From the NCBI RefSeq assembly GCF_029109325.1, contig NZ_JAQKQJ010000003.1, positions 205,585-269,584 of the forward strand: DNA of 64,000 bases, given 5' to 3'. The notes beneath the pieces are model-generated. The model was not told the origin of the DNA. It made no database searches and worked only from the letters and a program-made list of their open reading frames with translations. Numbering within the stretch: position 1 is the first letter of the stretch; each line of letters starts with the position of its first letter. The translations under genes and the position numbers were made by a program. Below are positions 7,987-20,512 of this stretch, piece after piece. The stretch is from Nodosilinea sp. PGN35 (GTDB lineage Bacteria > Cyanobacteriota > Cyanobacteriia > Phormidesmidales > Phormidesmidaceae).

Positions 7987-9138
7987 ATGTCAACCAGTCG
8001 CTCCACTGCCGCCACCCCTCCTAAGGCTGGGGGTCAGCTCAATCTGTTTGAGCGCTACCTCACCCTCTGGGTGCTGCTGTGCATTGGGGTGGGTATTGTC
8101 TTGGGGCGGCTGCTGCCGGGGATAGCGGTAGCGCTTGATGCCATGAGCGTCTATCAGGTGTCAATTCCCATCGCTGTCTGCCTCTTTTTCATGATGTACC
8201 CGATCATGGTGAAGATCGACTTCTCCCAGGCGCGGCGGGCAGCCCAAACCCCTCGACCCGTGCTGCTCACCCTGGTGGTGAACTGGCTGATCAAGCCCTT
8301 CACCATGGTGCTGTTTGCCCAGGTTTTTTTAGGCGGGCTGTTTCGGCCGCTGCTGGCGGGCAGCGAGATCATTCGCGGCAGCGAAATTGCCCTGGCCGAT
8401 TCGTACATTGCCGGGACGATTTTGCTGGGCATTGCCCCCTGCACCGCCATGGTGCTGATGTGGGGCTACCTATCCTTTAGCAACCAGGGGTTGACCCTGG
8501 TGATGGTGGCGATTAACTCCCTGGCCATGCTGTTTCTCTACGCGCCCCTGGGGCGGTGGCTACTGGCGGCCAACAACCTGGCGGTGCCCTGGCAGACCAT
8601 TGTGCTGTCGGTGCTGGTCTACGTGGGCTTGCCCCTGCTGGCCGGGGCCGTCTCTCGCAGCTGGATTCTGCGCCACAAAGGCCGAGCCTGGTTTGAGCAG
8701 GTGTTTCTCAGGTACCTCAGCCCCGTGGCGGTGATTGCCCTGCTGACCACCCTGGTGCTGCTGTTTGCCTTCAAGGGCGACCTGATCGTGCGTCACCCCC
8801 TGCACATTCTGCTGATTGCGGTGCCTTTGTTCATTCAGACCAACTTTATTTTTTTGATCACCTACGTGGCCGGACAGAAGCTGGGGTTGGCCTACGAAGA
8901 TGCGGCCCCAGCGGCGCTAATTGGGGCCAGCAACCACTTCGAGGTGGCGATCGCCACCGCAGTCACCCTGTTTGGCCTCAACTCTGGGGCCGCCCTGGCC
9001 ACCGTTGTCGGCGTGCTGATCGAGGTACCCGTGATGCTGATGCTGGTCAAGTTTTGCCAACGCACCGCCTTCTGGTTTCCCCGCCAGCCCGAAAAAGCCA
9101 CCCTGCCCGATCCCCGCTGCCTTAAGCCGCTGGGGTGA
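7987..9138 (+). CDS. arsB: ACR3-family arsenite efflux permease
   Basis: 383 residues with about ten membrane helices. The ACR3 signatures are present: [19 protein letters not shown] near residue 60, [16 protein letters not shown] near residue 97, and [16 protein letters not shown] near residue 150, whose cysteine is essential for As(III) transport in studied ACR3 proteins; [20 protein letters not shown] lies near residue 305. It exports arsenite (and possibly antimonite) across the plasma membrane. In several cyanobacteria the homologue is named arsB in an arsBHC operon; here no arsH or arsC follows, so it is a lone gene with a likely arsenic-responsive operator (7928-7953). Confidence 0.9.
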   Translation: MSTSRSTAATPPKAGGQLNLFERYLTLWVLLCIGVGIVLGRLLPGIAVALDAMSVYQVSIPIAVCLFFMMYPIMVKIDFSQARRAAQTPRPVLLTLVVNWLIKPFTMVLFAQVFLGGLFRPLLAGSEIIRGSEIALADSYIAGTILLGIAPCTAMVLMWGYLSFSNQGLTLVMVAINSLAMLFLYAPLGRWLLAANNLAVPWQTIVLSVLVYVGLPLLAGAVSRSWILRHKGRAWFEQVFLRYLSPVAVIALLTTLVLLFAFKGDLIVRHPLHILLIAVPLFIQTNFIFLITYVAGQKLGLAYEDAAPAALIGASNHFEVAIATAVTLFGLNSGAALATVVGVLIEVPVMLMLVKFCQRTAFWFPRQPEKATLPDPRCLKPLG

Positions 9139-9165
9139 GCTGCGTCGCCGGGAGCCTGACAATTG

Positions 9166-9208
9166 CCTCTAAACCAGGCCTTTTTACACCAGGCCTTTCT
9201 ACACCAGG
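9166..9208. repeat. Three short imperfect direct repeats at the speA stop codon
   Basis: On the plus strand CCTCTAAACCAGG, CCTTTTTACACCAGG and CCTTTCTACACCAGG follow each other without gaps (9166-9208). The last unit contains the final codons and stop of speA (CTG GTG TAG on the minus strand), so the gene end has been duplicated downstream, probably by slippage. Confidence 0.75.
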
Positions 9209-11226
9209 TAGGTGTACTGGCCTAGGCTGCGCTCGTAGTGCTGAATCAGCAGCTGCGACTCCGCCAGGGTGATCTGGCTGTCTTGCAGCGCCCGCTCCGA
9301 CCTGCGCCGAATATTCTCAATCATGTCTTCGGCGTCGTACTGCACGTAGCCCAGCACCTCGGTCATGGTGTCGCCCTTCACCACCTGCTCCACCTGGTAG
9401 CCCTTGGGGGTCATGTGGATGTGGACGGCGTTGGTGTCGCCAAACAGGTTGTGCAGGTTGCCCATGATTTCCTGGTAGGCCCCGCCCAAAAACATGCCCA
9501 GGTAGTAGGGCTGCTCAGGCTCCAGCGGGTGCAGCTCCAGCACGTGCTTGACGTCGCGCAGGTCGATGAAGGTGGTGATTTTGCCGTCGCTGTCGCAGGT
9601 GAGGTCGGCCAGGGTGCCCCGGCAGCTGGGCTCCTCGTTGAGCCGGTGAATGGGCAAAATCGGAAACAGCTGCTCGATCGCCCAGGTGTCGGGCATGGAC
9701 TGAAACACCGACAGGTTGATGTAGTAGATCGAGGCCATGCTCAGGTTCAGCTCCTCGATGTCTTCGGGCACGTAGTCGGCGTCTCTGACCACCGACAGCG
9801 CCCGGCGGCAGCAGGCCCAAAACAGCCGCTCGGCCCGCGCCCGTGCCGAGAGACTCAGGTAGCCAAAGTTGAACAGGCTGATCGCCTCTTCTTTGAACTG
9901 CACCGCGTCGTTGTACAGCTCCTGCACGGTGTTGGAGGTGAGGTTTTGGTAGATCTCGTACAGCTCGCGCAAAATCACGTGGTCGTCGTCGCCGGGCACT
10001 TCGACTTCGTCGTGGGAGGGGGCATCGCTGCTGCCCAGCACGTCAAACACCAGCACCGACTGGTGAGACACTAGCGCCCGCCCGCTCTCGCTGACCAGGG
10101 TGGGGACGGGGATGCCCTTGAGGCGGCAGGCCTCCTGCACCTCGGCCACTACGTCGTTAGCGTAGTTCTGGGTGCTGTAGTTTTTGGAGGCGTAGAAGGT
10201 GGTCTTAGAGCCGTCGTAGTCCACCGCCAGGCCGCCGCCCACATCCAGATAGCGCATGCCCGCCCCCAGCTCCGCCAGCTCGACATAGATGCGGCTGGCC
10301 TCCCGCAGGGCCTCTTTGACCACGCTGATGGCCGAGATCTGGGAGCCGATGTGAAAGTGGAGGAGCTGGAGGCAGTCGAGCATGTCGGCCTCCCGCAGCC
10401 GATCCACCACCGCCAAAATTTCGGGCACGGTGAGGCCGAACTTGGCGCGATCGCCCGCCGAAATGCCCCAGCGACCGCTGCCCTTGGTGCTGAGCTTGGC
10501 CCGCAGCCCCAGCACCGGCCGAATGTTGAGCCGCTGGCTGGCCGCAATGGCAATCTCCAGCTCATTCATCTGCTCGATCACGATGATCGGCTGCTGACCC
10601 AACCGCTGGCCCAGCATGGCGGTTTCGATGTAGTCCTTGTCTTTGTAGCCGTTGCAGATCAGCAGCGCCCCCGGCGTGTCGAGGGTAGCCAGGGCAATCA
10701 GCAGCTCGGGCTTAGAGCCCGCCTCGAGGCCAAACTGGTAGGGGCGACCGTAGCGCACCACATCTTCGAGTAGCTGCCGCTGCTGGTTGCACTTGACCGG
10801 AAACACGCCCCGGTAGACGCCCGAGTATTTGTAGCGGGCGATCGCCTTGGCAAAGCAGGCGTTGATCCGCTCAATGCGGTCTTCGAGAATGTCAGAAAAG
10901 CGAATCAGCAGGGGCAGGTTGAGGTTGCGCTGCTTGATCGCTTCCACCAGATCAAACAGGTCGAGGGAACCGCCGCGATCGCCCCTAGGCGACACGGTCA
11001 AATGCCCCTCGGCGTTAATCGAGAAGTACGGTTCTCCCCAGCTGTGAATGCGGTAGAGCTCTTCGCTGTCCTCAATCGTCCAGGGGGCAGTGACAGGTTC
11101 GGCGGATTGCAGCATATTCTCTAGGGTGGCCCGGTGCAGGCGAGGGGAAGAAGACAGGGAGGACGCCGAAGGTGGTTGCTGGGCCATATTCATAGATGCA
11201 GGATGCTCCGCGAAGGGGGACGGCAA
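9199..11226 (-). CDS. speA: Biosynthetic arginine decarboxylase
   Basis: 675 residues, the usual size for SpeA, a PLP enzyme of the alanine-racemase fold that makes agmatine from arginine, the first step of polyamine synthesis in cyanobacteria. The PLP lysine lies in YRGVFPVKCNQQ. HIGSQIS, YLDVGGGLAVDYDGSK and the C-terminal VSESGRALVSHQSVLV segment (active-site loop) are all present, and DLTCDSDGKI carries the catalytic CDSDG cysteine. Two more ATGs at residues 12 and 14 could be the true start, because the first residues are not conserved in kind. It is transcribed alone; no strong terminator follows, only the short direct repeats. Confidence 0.95.
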   Translation of the reverse strand: MPSPFAEHPASMNMAQQPPSASSLSSSPRLHRATLENMLQSAEPVTAPWTIEDSEELYRIHSWGEPYFSINAEGHLTVSPRGDRGGSLDLFDLVEAIKQRNLNLPLLIRFSDILEDRIERINACFAKAIARYKYSGVYRGVFPVKCNQQRQLLEDVVRYGRPYQFGLEAGSKPELLIALATLDTPGALLICNGYKDKDYIETAMLGQRLGQQPIIVIEQMNELEIAIAASQRLNIRPVLGLRAKLSTKGSGRWGISAGDRAKFGLTVPEILAVVDRLREADMLDCLQLLHFHIGSQISAISVVKEALREASRIYVELAELGAGMRYLDVGGGLAVDYDGSKTTFYASKNYSTQNYANDVVAEVQEACRLKGIPVPTLVSESGRALVSHQSVLVFDVLGSSDAPSHDEVEVPGDDDHVILRELYEIYQNLTSNTVQELYNDAVQFKEEAISLFNFGYLSLSARARAERLFWACCRRALSVVRDADYVPEDIEELNLSMASIYYINLSVFQSMPDTWAIEQLFPILPIHRLNEEPSCRGTLADLTCDSDGKITTFIDLRDVKHVLELHPLEPEQPYYLGMFLGGAYQEIMGNLHNLFGDTNAVHIHMTPKGYQVEQVVKGDTMTEVLGYVQYDAEDMIENIRRRSERALQDSQITLAESQLLIQHYERSLGQYTYLV

Positions 11227-11355
11227 AGGCCATGGCTAAAGAGGCGATCGCCGATGCAGCGCGACCCAAATTGTAACAAACAGCCATGCTGAAAGACTGT
11301 GGGAAATAGGGGGTGATGGGGCAGGGGGTGATGGAGTTTTGAATTTTGAGTTCTT

Positions 11356-11392
11356 AGTTTTGAGTTAAAAAACCAATTCAAAACTCAAAACT
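11356..11392 (-). terminator. AT-rich hairpin behind the DUF3782-type gene
   Basis: AGTTTTGAGTT (11356-11366) and AACTCAAAACT (11382-11392) form a perfect 11-base stem with a 15-base loop that contains TTTTTT on the minus strand. It touches the stop of the minus-strand gene at 11394. No clean T-run follows the stem, so it may be an attenuating hairpin or a common AT-rich intergenic repeat. Confidence 0.45.
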
Positions 11393-11393
11393 C

Positions 11394-11957
11394 CTACCAC
11401 GCCGCAGGCCGAAAGGCCGTATCGTTGGCCAGGGTCACTGTGTCGCCGGTTTGCTTAATCACAAACAATCCCTGCTGATAGGCGTAGCGGTCTACCCCAG
11501 CATCAATTTCAATGCCTGCCACCGCCCCATAGATTCGGTAGTCTGTGTAGTGGGGAAAGGCCTGCCGAAACCGTCCCAGCCGCGCCAAAAAATCGTCCAC
11601 ATCCTGCTGGGCCAAGCGCGACTTCACTTCGATGGCCACCGCTACATCGCCATCGACGGCAAAGATGTCGATTTCCATATCAGCCCCAGGCCGCTTCGAC
11701 TGCATGCGCCGGGAAATTTCCTGTACCTCGATGCCCCGCTCCTGAAACAGCCGAATCACCGCTGGAGCCACCAGATTTTCGACAAAATGACCCCAGCGGG
11801 TAGTCAGCCCAGCCACCTCGCGGCTGGTGTTGGCGGCAACATTTTCTAGGCGTTGCAGACGGCGATCGGCCTCGGCAGCACGGCGATCGGCCTCGGCTTG
11901 GGAGGTTTGAAAGAGAGCGTAGATGTCCGCAATGGTAACGGGGTCGGCCATGGTCAA
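11394..11957 (-). CDS. DUF3782-type protein with PD-(D/E)XK nuclease-like core
   Basis: 187 residues. A coiled-coil (residues about 15-50, QAEADRRAAEADRRLQRLE) precedes a domain with ADMEIDIFAVDGDVAVAIEVKSRL (about 95-118), where the D...EVK pattern matches the catalytic core of PD-(D/E)XK nucleases. This combination is typical of DUF3782 proteins, which are abundant in cyanobacteria; nuclease activity has not been shown for most of them. MTMADP offers ATGs at residues 1 and 3. It is transcribed alone and divergent from secA. Confidence 0.75.
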   Translation of the reverse strand: MTMADPVTIADIYALFQTSQAEADRRAAEADRRLQRLENVAANTSREVAGLTTRWGHFVENLVAPAVIRLFQERGIEVQEISRRMQSKRPGADMEIDIFAVDGDVAVAIEVKSRLAQQDVDDFLARLGRFRQAFPHYTDYRIYGAVAGIEIDAGVDRYAYQQGLFVIKQTGDTVTLANDTAFRPAAW

Positions 11958-12210
11958 AGTTGTAGAGCGCCTGGGTTAATACCCATTATGCCTCTACCAA
12001 GGAAAGCCCCAGGTAGAGGGGCGGGGGCGGCGATCGCGTCAGCGTTGATTTGCCGGTTTGCGACCGACCCTACCGCCTGGCCAGCTTGCCCAACGGGCCA
12101 GGTGATAGGATAGATAAGCACTTTTAATCTGTGTCTTTAGACTGGTTGGGCACTCCCCCTACCGGGTTCAGGTGTGGACATCGCCCCTTGTTGGGCGGTC
12201 TACATTACGA

Positions 12211-12239
12211 TTGACTAAGTGCAAGAGACACTGTGCAAT
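12211..12239 (+). promoter_or_regulatory. Possible secA promoter
   Basis: TTGACT, a 17-base spacer and TGCAAT end 25 bases before the chosen secA ATG, leaving a leader of about 20 bases with no obvious Shine-Dalgarno sequence. The -10 box is weak. The rest of the 11958-12210 gap holds nothing I can name. Confidence 0.35.
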
Positions 12240-12264
12240 CCCCTACGCTGACCGGTTTGAATTC

Positions 12265-15054
<2,790 letters not shown>

Positions 15055-15075
15055 CGCCCAAGGGCATTGACTAGG

Positions 15076-15107
15076 GCTGGGGCTGGCTAACGCCGCCCCA
15101 GCTGTTT
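15076..15107 (+). terminator. Probable secA terminator
   Basis: GCTGGGGC (15076-15083) pairs with GCCCCAGC (15095-15102) around an 11-base loop, followed by TGTTT. The stem starts 21 bases after the secA stop. The T-run is short, so efficiency is uncertain. Confidence 0.5.
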
Positions 15108-15147
15108 AATGGTGGTTAACTGATGGTTGGCTGATCTGCAATTTGGC

Positions 15148-15660
15148 ATGGCATCGATAGCGGTTACTGTGCGGGCAGGGACCCCTGCCGATGACGAGCT
15201 GATTGCCCAGCACTTCTACGCCATGTGGCAAGATCTGGGCGTACCCGCCGCAGATCTGCGGCCCGACTGGTTGCCCACCTGTCTGAGGTTTATAGAGCAG
15301 GCGCGGCGAAATTTGGGGTATCAAGCGTTTGTGGCCGAGGTAAACGGGGCGGTGGTGGGCTCTGCGGGCGGTCAGCGGTTTGATGGCCTCTACCCTGCGG
15401 TGCTGATGCCTCGCCAGCGGCAGTACGGCTACATTTGGGGGGTATACGTCGAACCGCCCCACCGCAGACGGGGAATTGCCACCGCTTTAACCAAGCAAAT
15501 GGTGGCCTATCTGCAAGACTTGGGATGCACCAAGGTGGTGTTAAATGCGGCACCGGGGGCGCGATCGCTCTACCAGTCCCTTGGTTTTTGCGACAGCAAC
15601 CTGATGGAACTGGAGCTACCGCCTCGATCTCCGTCAGCCGTGCAGTCCCTCAAGGAATGA
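15148..15660 (+). CDS. GNAT-family N-acetyltransferase
   Basis: About 170 residues. The acetyl-CoA-binding motif A region reads YIWGVYVEPPHRRRGIATALTKQMVAYLQDLG (about residues 93-124; RRRGIA is the Q/RxxGxA/G loop) and is followed by VVLNAAPGARSLYQSLGF, the GNAT motif B. The acceptor substrate cannot be told from sequence. The ATG at 15148 is preferred to a TTG at 15127 as both lack a clear ribosome site and the domain begins at IAVTVRAGTPAD. Single-gene unit. Confidence 0.85.
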   Translation: MASIAVTVRAGTPADDELIAQHFYAMWQDLGVPAADLRPDWLPTCLRFIEQARRNLGYQAFVAEVNGAVVGSAGGQRFDGLYPAVLMPRQRQYGYIWGVYVEPPHRRRGIATALTKQMVAYLQDLGCTKVVLNAAPGARSLYQSLGFCDSNLMELELPPRSPSAVQSLKE

Positions 15661-15684
15661 CGCCTTCTACCCCCAAAGGTAAAG

Positions 15685-15789
15685 GTGTAGCCACAGTCAC
15701 CTGGGTTAGGACATGCAGAAACGCTTGAACGTTCAAACGTTTGAACATTTCGAGGGGCAATGTCTTAACCAGGTTGGCTACAGCTATAC
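15685..15789. repeat. Dispersed palindromic element, copy C
   Basis: Left arm GTGTAGCCACAGTCACC then TGGGTTAGGACATG; core GTTCAAACGTTTGAAC at 15731-15746; right arm AATGTCTTAACCAGGTTGGC then TACAGCTATAC. The arms are imperfect complements, making the element about 105 bases long. It occupies the gap between the acetyltransferase gene and the psaC terminator. Confidence 0.8.
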
Positions 15790-15835
15790 TTCCCTTGCTT
15801 GGGCAGAAATGCCGATTTTTTAAGGTCAGAGACGC

Positions 15836-15869
15836 CAAAAAACCCCTGGGGGAGTTAATCCCAGGGGCC
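15836..15869 (-). terminator. Rho-independent terminator of psaC
   Basis: On the minus strand CCCCTGGG and CCCAGGGG form a stem (15843-15850 with 15860-15867), followed by TTTTTT (15837-15842). It lies about 40 bases after the psaC stop. Confidence 0.85.
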
Positions 15870-15909
15870 GGAGCTCAATGACGATAACTATGGCTATACA
15901 GCAGGGTGC

Positions 15910-16221
<312 letters not shown>

Positions 16222-16434
16222 TCAAAACGGTCTATGCAGTAAGGGTTTCCTAATCTTTGACCAGTCTATAGCGAGAGATTTCAGCTCTTATCGTCACCCC
16301 CCGCAAACCTTAACGGATCGTAATATGGCGGCAGGGTTGGGCTCATAAATCGGCTCAGAACAGGATCCCTGGCCTCGCTCATTGCCCAGGGGCAGAGAGG
16401 TTTTGCTACTAAGTCATCCATTTTGTCAAACTTG

Positions 16435-17502
16435 TCAACCGATGCGATCGACCTTTCTAAAGGCCATGACTACCAGGGCATCGTCGGTGGCCAGGCGCTC
16501 AAAGGACTGGGGCTTGGGGTTGAGCAAAATCTCGCCGCTGCCCCGTCGTACCCCCAGCAGCAGCAGTGGGTTGTCGGCCTGGTGAGTGACGCTGTAGGTG
16601 CGGATCCAGTGGCTGAGTTCGGCAAAGGTTTTGCCCTCCAGATGGCTGGGGTAATGCCCAGATTCGATGAAGTAAAACTCGTTGGAGTCATCGGAGTAGG
16701 TCAGCAGCTGCTGGTAGACCACCGACATGTTCTTGAACATAGCGCTTTGGGCCATGATGCCGGCGCTGTAGTCGCGGGCCGATACTACCTCGTCTACCCC
16801 GGCTTCTTGCAGGTGGCGGCGGCGGCGCAGGTTGACCAGTTCGGCGATTACGTGAATGTCTTTTTGGCGACCGGGGGTTTGCTCCAGGTGTTTGACCGCT
16901 AGGGCAATGAGGGCGTTTTTGTCGTCAGGAGATGCGGTCTCTTCGTCGGCCAGCAGAATGACGGCCCTGGCCTGAGATGCCTGGAGGTGCTCCAGGGTGT
17001 CGTGGTGGGTGGGGTCGTCTTGAATAAAGTGCACTTGGGCGGGAAACTCGCGGCGATCGGCTACTACCGAGGCCGCCACCACCACAATGTCGATGGGGTT
17101 GTCCTTGTTGCCCTCCACCAGCTGGTCAATGATGCCTGCGGCCTTGTCGTTCCAGTTGCAGATAATGATGTGGTCTTTAAACACGCTCACAGGGGCCTCC
17201 GATCGCAGCGCACGGGTGACAAATACAGAGGAAATTTTGCCGCTGATGGCCCCAAAAATAAACGTGCCGAAGATCAGCAGCAGCAGTTGCACCACTCGCC
17301 CCACAGGGCTCTTGGGCTTATCGGGATATTCCCCCATTAGGGTAATGACGATGTTTTCGAGCACTTCCCAGGGAACTGTACCGCTGGTTCCCCGGCCCTC
17401 CTGCCACAGCAGCAGCCCCACGACAGCCGTAAAGGCGATCGCCACAGCCAGGGCAATCAGCCGCTGCCGCAGTTTGCGGTTCAAGGTCGGCATCACCGTC
17501 AT
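16435..17502 (-). CDS. Two-helix ion channel with RCK (TrkA-N) domain and unusual pore
   Basis: 355 residues: membrane helix 1 (about 14-32), a pore loop (about 45-64), membrane helix 2 (about 67-92), then a cytoplasmic RCK domain starting HIIICNWNDKAAGII. The layout is that of bacterial two-helix potassium channels gated by nucleotides or ions. The pore reads VITLMGEYPDKP where a potassium channel has a TVGYGD-like filter, so selectivity may differ or conduction may be low. The Rossmann loop begins CNWN in place of the usual glycine-rich start. The family is known in cyanobacteria; the transported ion should be left open. Confidence 0.75.
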   Translation of the reverse strand: MTVMPTLNRKLRQRLIALAVAIAFTAVVGLLLWQEGRGTSGTVPWEVLENIVITLMGEYPDKPKSPVGRVVQLLLLIFGTFIFGAISGKISSVFVTRALRSEAPVSVFKDHIIICNWNDKAAGIIDQLVEGNKDNPIDIVVVAASVVADRREFPAQVHFIQDDPTHHDTLEHLQASQARAVILLADEETASPDDKNALIALAVKHLEQTPGRQKDIHVIAELVNLRRRRHLQEAGVDEVVSARDYSAGIMAQSAMFKNMSVVYQQLLTYSDDSNEFYFIESGHYPSHLEGKTFAELSHWIRTYSVTHQADNPLLLLGVRRGSGEILLNPKPQSFERLATDDALVVMAFRKVDRIG

Positions 17503-17664
17503 AGGCGAGGGGGTTGGAATCTAGAAAGTGAGAAGACGAAAACGCCAAAAATATGCCACTAAACCTTAGGGTACCGTTAGGCTGGTCAATAACTCTGGCT
17601 CTTAGGCAACGCTCTTAGCTCAGCCTTGGCCTACCGCTCCTATCCACCGGCACTGCATACCGCC

Positions 17665-20376
17665 ATGGCTACTCGCCTCTGGAACTTTCTCACCACCGAC
17701 ATTCGCGACCTGGTTTCGCTCAACACTATCGACGGTGCCGCCGATGCTGCCGATGCAGTGCTGGGCCTGGCGGAGATACTGGCCGAGGAAGGCCCCAACG
17801 TGCAAAAGCTGGCCCCGCTGGTGAACCAGCTCGACTCGCTGCTCGATGCCCTCAATTCGCCCCTGGGTAAGCTGGTGGGCGCAACCCTGCCCTTTGTCTC
17901 GATCGGCACCGGGCTGCTGAAGTTTTATCTGGAGACTACGCAGCAAGACCCGACCTTGGCCCAGTCCGTAGCGCTGGTGAGCCAGGCAGCGTATCTGGAG
18001 AGCTTTCGAGAATTTGTTAAGCAGCATCCCAAGGTGGAGCAATGGCTGAACGCCAAGGACGGTACACCCCAGGCCAAAACCATTACCCCTGCGCTCAAAG
18101 CCCTGGGCCACTTTGAGCTAACGGAAAAAGAGGCCCGCTTTGCCCTGCTGTACTTTCATCAGTCGGCGCTGGCGCAGGCGTTTAATGAGGCTCTAAATGC
18201 GCGACTGGTGCAGCTGGGGGCAACCCCCGAGCAGGCCAACCGGATTGCTGAAGCCGTTGCCAAAAATACAAATCGGCATATGCGAAATGCGATCGCCGAT
18301 GCCGCCCCCGCTATCCAGCGCGTCGCTGAGTGGTACCGCACGGGCGGCGACCAGGTGTTTGAAAAGTACCTCAGCATCGACACCTATCTCGCAGAACGCA
18401 TCGCTCCCTGCCCCCATCAGCCGGTCTTTGCGGAGAGCTTCACCTTTAACGACATCTACGTGCCCCTGAAGGCCCAGGCGCTAACCTCCGCTGGGGAACC
18501 CGACAACGCTAAACAACCCTTCGTTCTAGAGGACTGGGCCAAGCGATGCCTCAGCGACCCCACCCGGGCGGGCCAGGTGATGTTTGTGCAGGGTGGGCCG
18601 GGGCGGGGCAAGAGCGTGTTTTGCCGCATGTTTGCCGACTGGGTGCACCGCTACGAGCACCCCCGCTGGACGCCGATTCTGATTCGCCTGCGGGATGTGG
18701 CGGTGCTGTCGAATGATTTTGAGGAGACGCTGGCCAAGGCGATCGATCGCGACTTTGCCAAGACCGACTCCGGCTGGCTCACCGATCGCAACGTCAACTT
18801 CCTCTTTATTCTCGACGGCTTTGACGAACTGTTGATGGAGGGCCGCACCAACGGCGGGCTTGATAAATTTCTTGACCAGGTGGGGCGGTTTCAAGAACAG
18901 TGCGCCAGAAATTCTGAAAAGAACCATCGGGTGCTGATCACAGGCCGCACCCTGTCGCTGTACGCGATCGAGCGCAGCCTGCCTCCCAATCTGGAGCGGG
19001 TCGAAATTTTGCCGATGGATGATGAGCTGCAAGATCAGTGGTTCACCAAATGGGGCAGGCTCATGGGCCAAGACCCCAACTACCTCAAGGGCATTCTCAA
19101 AGACCCGTGCCTGCCCGATCGCCTGCAAGAGCTAGCCCGCGAGCCGCTGCTGCTGTACCTGCTCGGAGCCATGCATCGCGATGGTGCCCTGCGGCTAGGG
19201 ATGTTCGAGGGTGCCGAAGGCGCTAAGGCCAAAGTGCTGATCTATGAGACCGCCCTGGATTGGGTGCTGACCCAACAGCGCCCTGACTGGCTGAACCGCG
19301 ACATTGCCGAACTCGACACCGAGAGCCTGCGCCGCATTCTGATGGAGGCGGGGCTGTGTGTGGTGCAGTCGGGCATGGAGTTTGCGCGGATTAGTGCGAT
19401 CGCCCAGCGCCTTCAGCAAGACAGCGCCGCCAAACAGTTCCTCGACGCCGCCCAGCAGCGCCTGCAAGACAGCGAGGCCCCCCTCCGCAATGCCCTCGCT
19501 GCCTTCTACATGCAGTCGGGCCGCCAGGGCGAAGGCTCGATCGAGTTTGTTCACAAAAGCTTTGGCGAATTTCTCTGCGCCGAACGCATCGTCAAAAGCC
19601 TGATCGACTGGTGCCAACCCGGTCGCAACCGTGAATACGACATTCAAGACCCCGATTTTTGCTGGCAGGTGTATGACTTGCTAGGCTGCAATGTATTGAC
19701 CCCGGAAATCCTAGAGTTAATTATGCAGCTACTTCTAGATTGTGCTGGCGACGAACTTCCAAGGCTTTTTGATCGTCTTTACGGCTTTTATCTAAGTTGG
19801 CAAGATGGCGACTTCATCGATTCGTTGACTGAGAACTTGCCGCAAAGGAAACAGCGTCAAATTCAAGACTTTAGAAATAATTCCGATCAAAAACTTGGAA
19901 TAAGGCAAATAGATGTCTTTGTTGGACTGAATACACTCTGCCTGATTTTGAGCATTAAAAACTTGTCATCGATAGAAAAAGACGATTTCTATCCTTTTGG
20001 GAACCCTGGCAAGCTTAAGAACGAAGATTGGACCTACCTTCAACTTGCCAGGCTTATAGATTATAGCTCGTGTGTTTCACCAACTATATTTCTGAGAGTG
20101 GTTGGCCCTCACTTAGAGGGAGTCAACATGAGTAGACAATTTCTTGAGAGCGCAAACTTGAGTTTCCTGAATTTAGAAAATGTCAATCTTCAGAACTCAT
20201 TTTTGTTTGCCGCTAATCTCACAAATTCCAATTTGAGGAATGCGAATTTAACTGGAGCAAGACTAGAAGGCATCCATTGGAATGAAGATACTAACTGGGA
20301 TAATGTAATTGGCCTCGACCAAGCGATCGGCGTTTCTGATTTCCTGAAGCAACATTTGAACATGAACCGCCCGTAG
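17665..20376 (+). CDS. NACHT-family NTPase with C-terminal pentapeptide repeats
   Basis: 903 residues from the ATG at 17665; a TTG at 17626 is the only longer choice. Residues 1-250 form a helical N-terminal region with no motif I recognise. The NACHT domain follows: Walker A GGPGRGKS (about 310-317), Walker B FLFILDGFDELLM (about 379-391) and a downstream helical winged region with EPLLLYLLGAMHRDG. Residues about 817-872 are pentapeptide repeats (ESANLSFLNLENVNL... NSNLRNANLTGARL). STAND/NACHT proteins act as signal-sensing switches, and many bacterial ones defend against phage; no effector domain can be named here. The last 720 bases (from about 19660) are visibly AT-richer than the rest, which suggests a replaced sensor region. 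Confidence 0.8.
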   Translation: MATRLWNFLTTDIRDLVSLNTIDGAADAADAVLGLAEILAEEGPNVQKLAPLVNQLDSLLDALNSPLGKLVGATLPFVSIGTGLLKFYLETTQQDPTLAQSVALVSQAAYLESFREFVKQHPKVEQWLNAKDGTPQAKTITPALKALGHFELTEKEARFALLYFHQSALAQAFNEALNARLVQLGATPEQANRIAEAVAKNTNRHMRNAIADAAPAIQRVAEWYRTGGDQVFEKYLSIDTYLAERIAPCPHQPVFAESFTFNDIYVPLKAQALTSAGEPDNAKQPFVLEDWAKRCLSDPTRAGQVMFVQGGPGRGKSVFCRMFADWVHRYEHPRWTPILIRLRDVAVLSNDFEETLAKAIDRDFAKTDSGWLTDRNVNFLFILDGFDELLMEGRTNGGLDKFLDQVGRFQEQCARNSEKNHRVLITGRTLSLYAIERSLPPNLERVEILPMDDELQDQWFTKWGRLMGQDPNYLKGILKDPCLPDRLQELAREPLLLYLLGAMHRDGALRLGMFEGAEGAKAKVLIYETALDWVLTQQRPDWLNRDIAELDTESLRRILMEAGLCVVQSGMEFARISAIAQRLQQDSAAKQFLDAAQQRLQDSEAPLRNALAAFYMQSGRQGEGSIEFVHKSFGEFLCAERIVKSLIDWCQPGRNREYDIQDPDFCWQVYDLLGCNVLTPEILELIMQLLLDCAGDELPRLFDRLYGFYLSWQDGDFIDSLTENLPQRKQRQIQDFRNNSDQKLGIRQIDVFVGLNTLCLILSIKNLSSIEKDDFYPFGNPGKLKNEDWTYLQLARLIDYSSCVSPTIFLRVVGPHLEGVNMSRQFLESANLSFLNLENVNLQNSFLFAANLTNSNLRNANLTGARLEGIHWNEDTNWDNVIGLDQAIGVSDFLKQHLNMNRP

Positions 20377-20512
20377 GGTGTGTTCTGCTGGCCGATATCC
20401 TCAGCAAAACTGCACCATCCCTCGTCCAGCCAACGCACCAAAACTCATTCATCAAAGCATTCGCCGCCGCCAGAAACCCAGTTTCTAGATCCTACAGGTC
20501 AGTAAATTATTG

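Noticed and set aside
12172..12264. N-terminal extension of SecA
   Set aside because: The 31 extra residues are not SecA-like and MLKNLLGDP is the conserved start.
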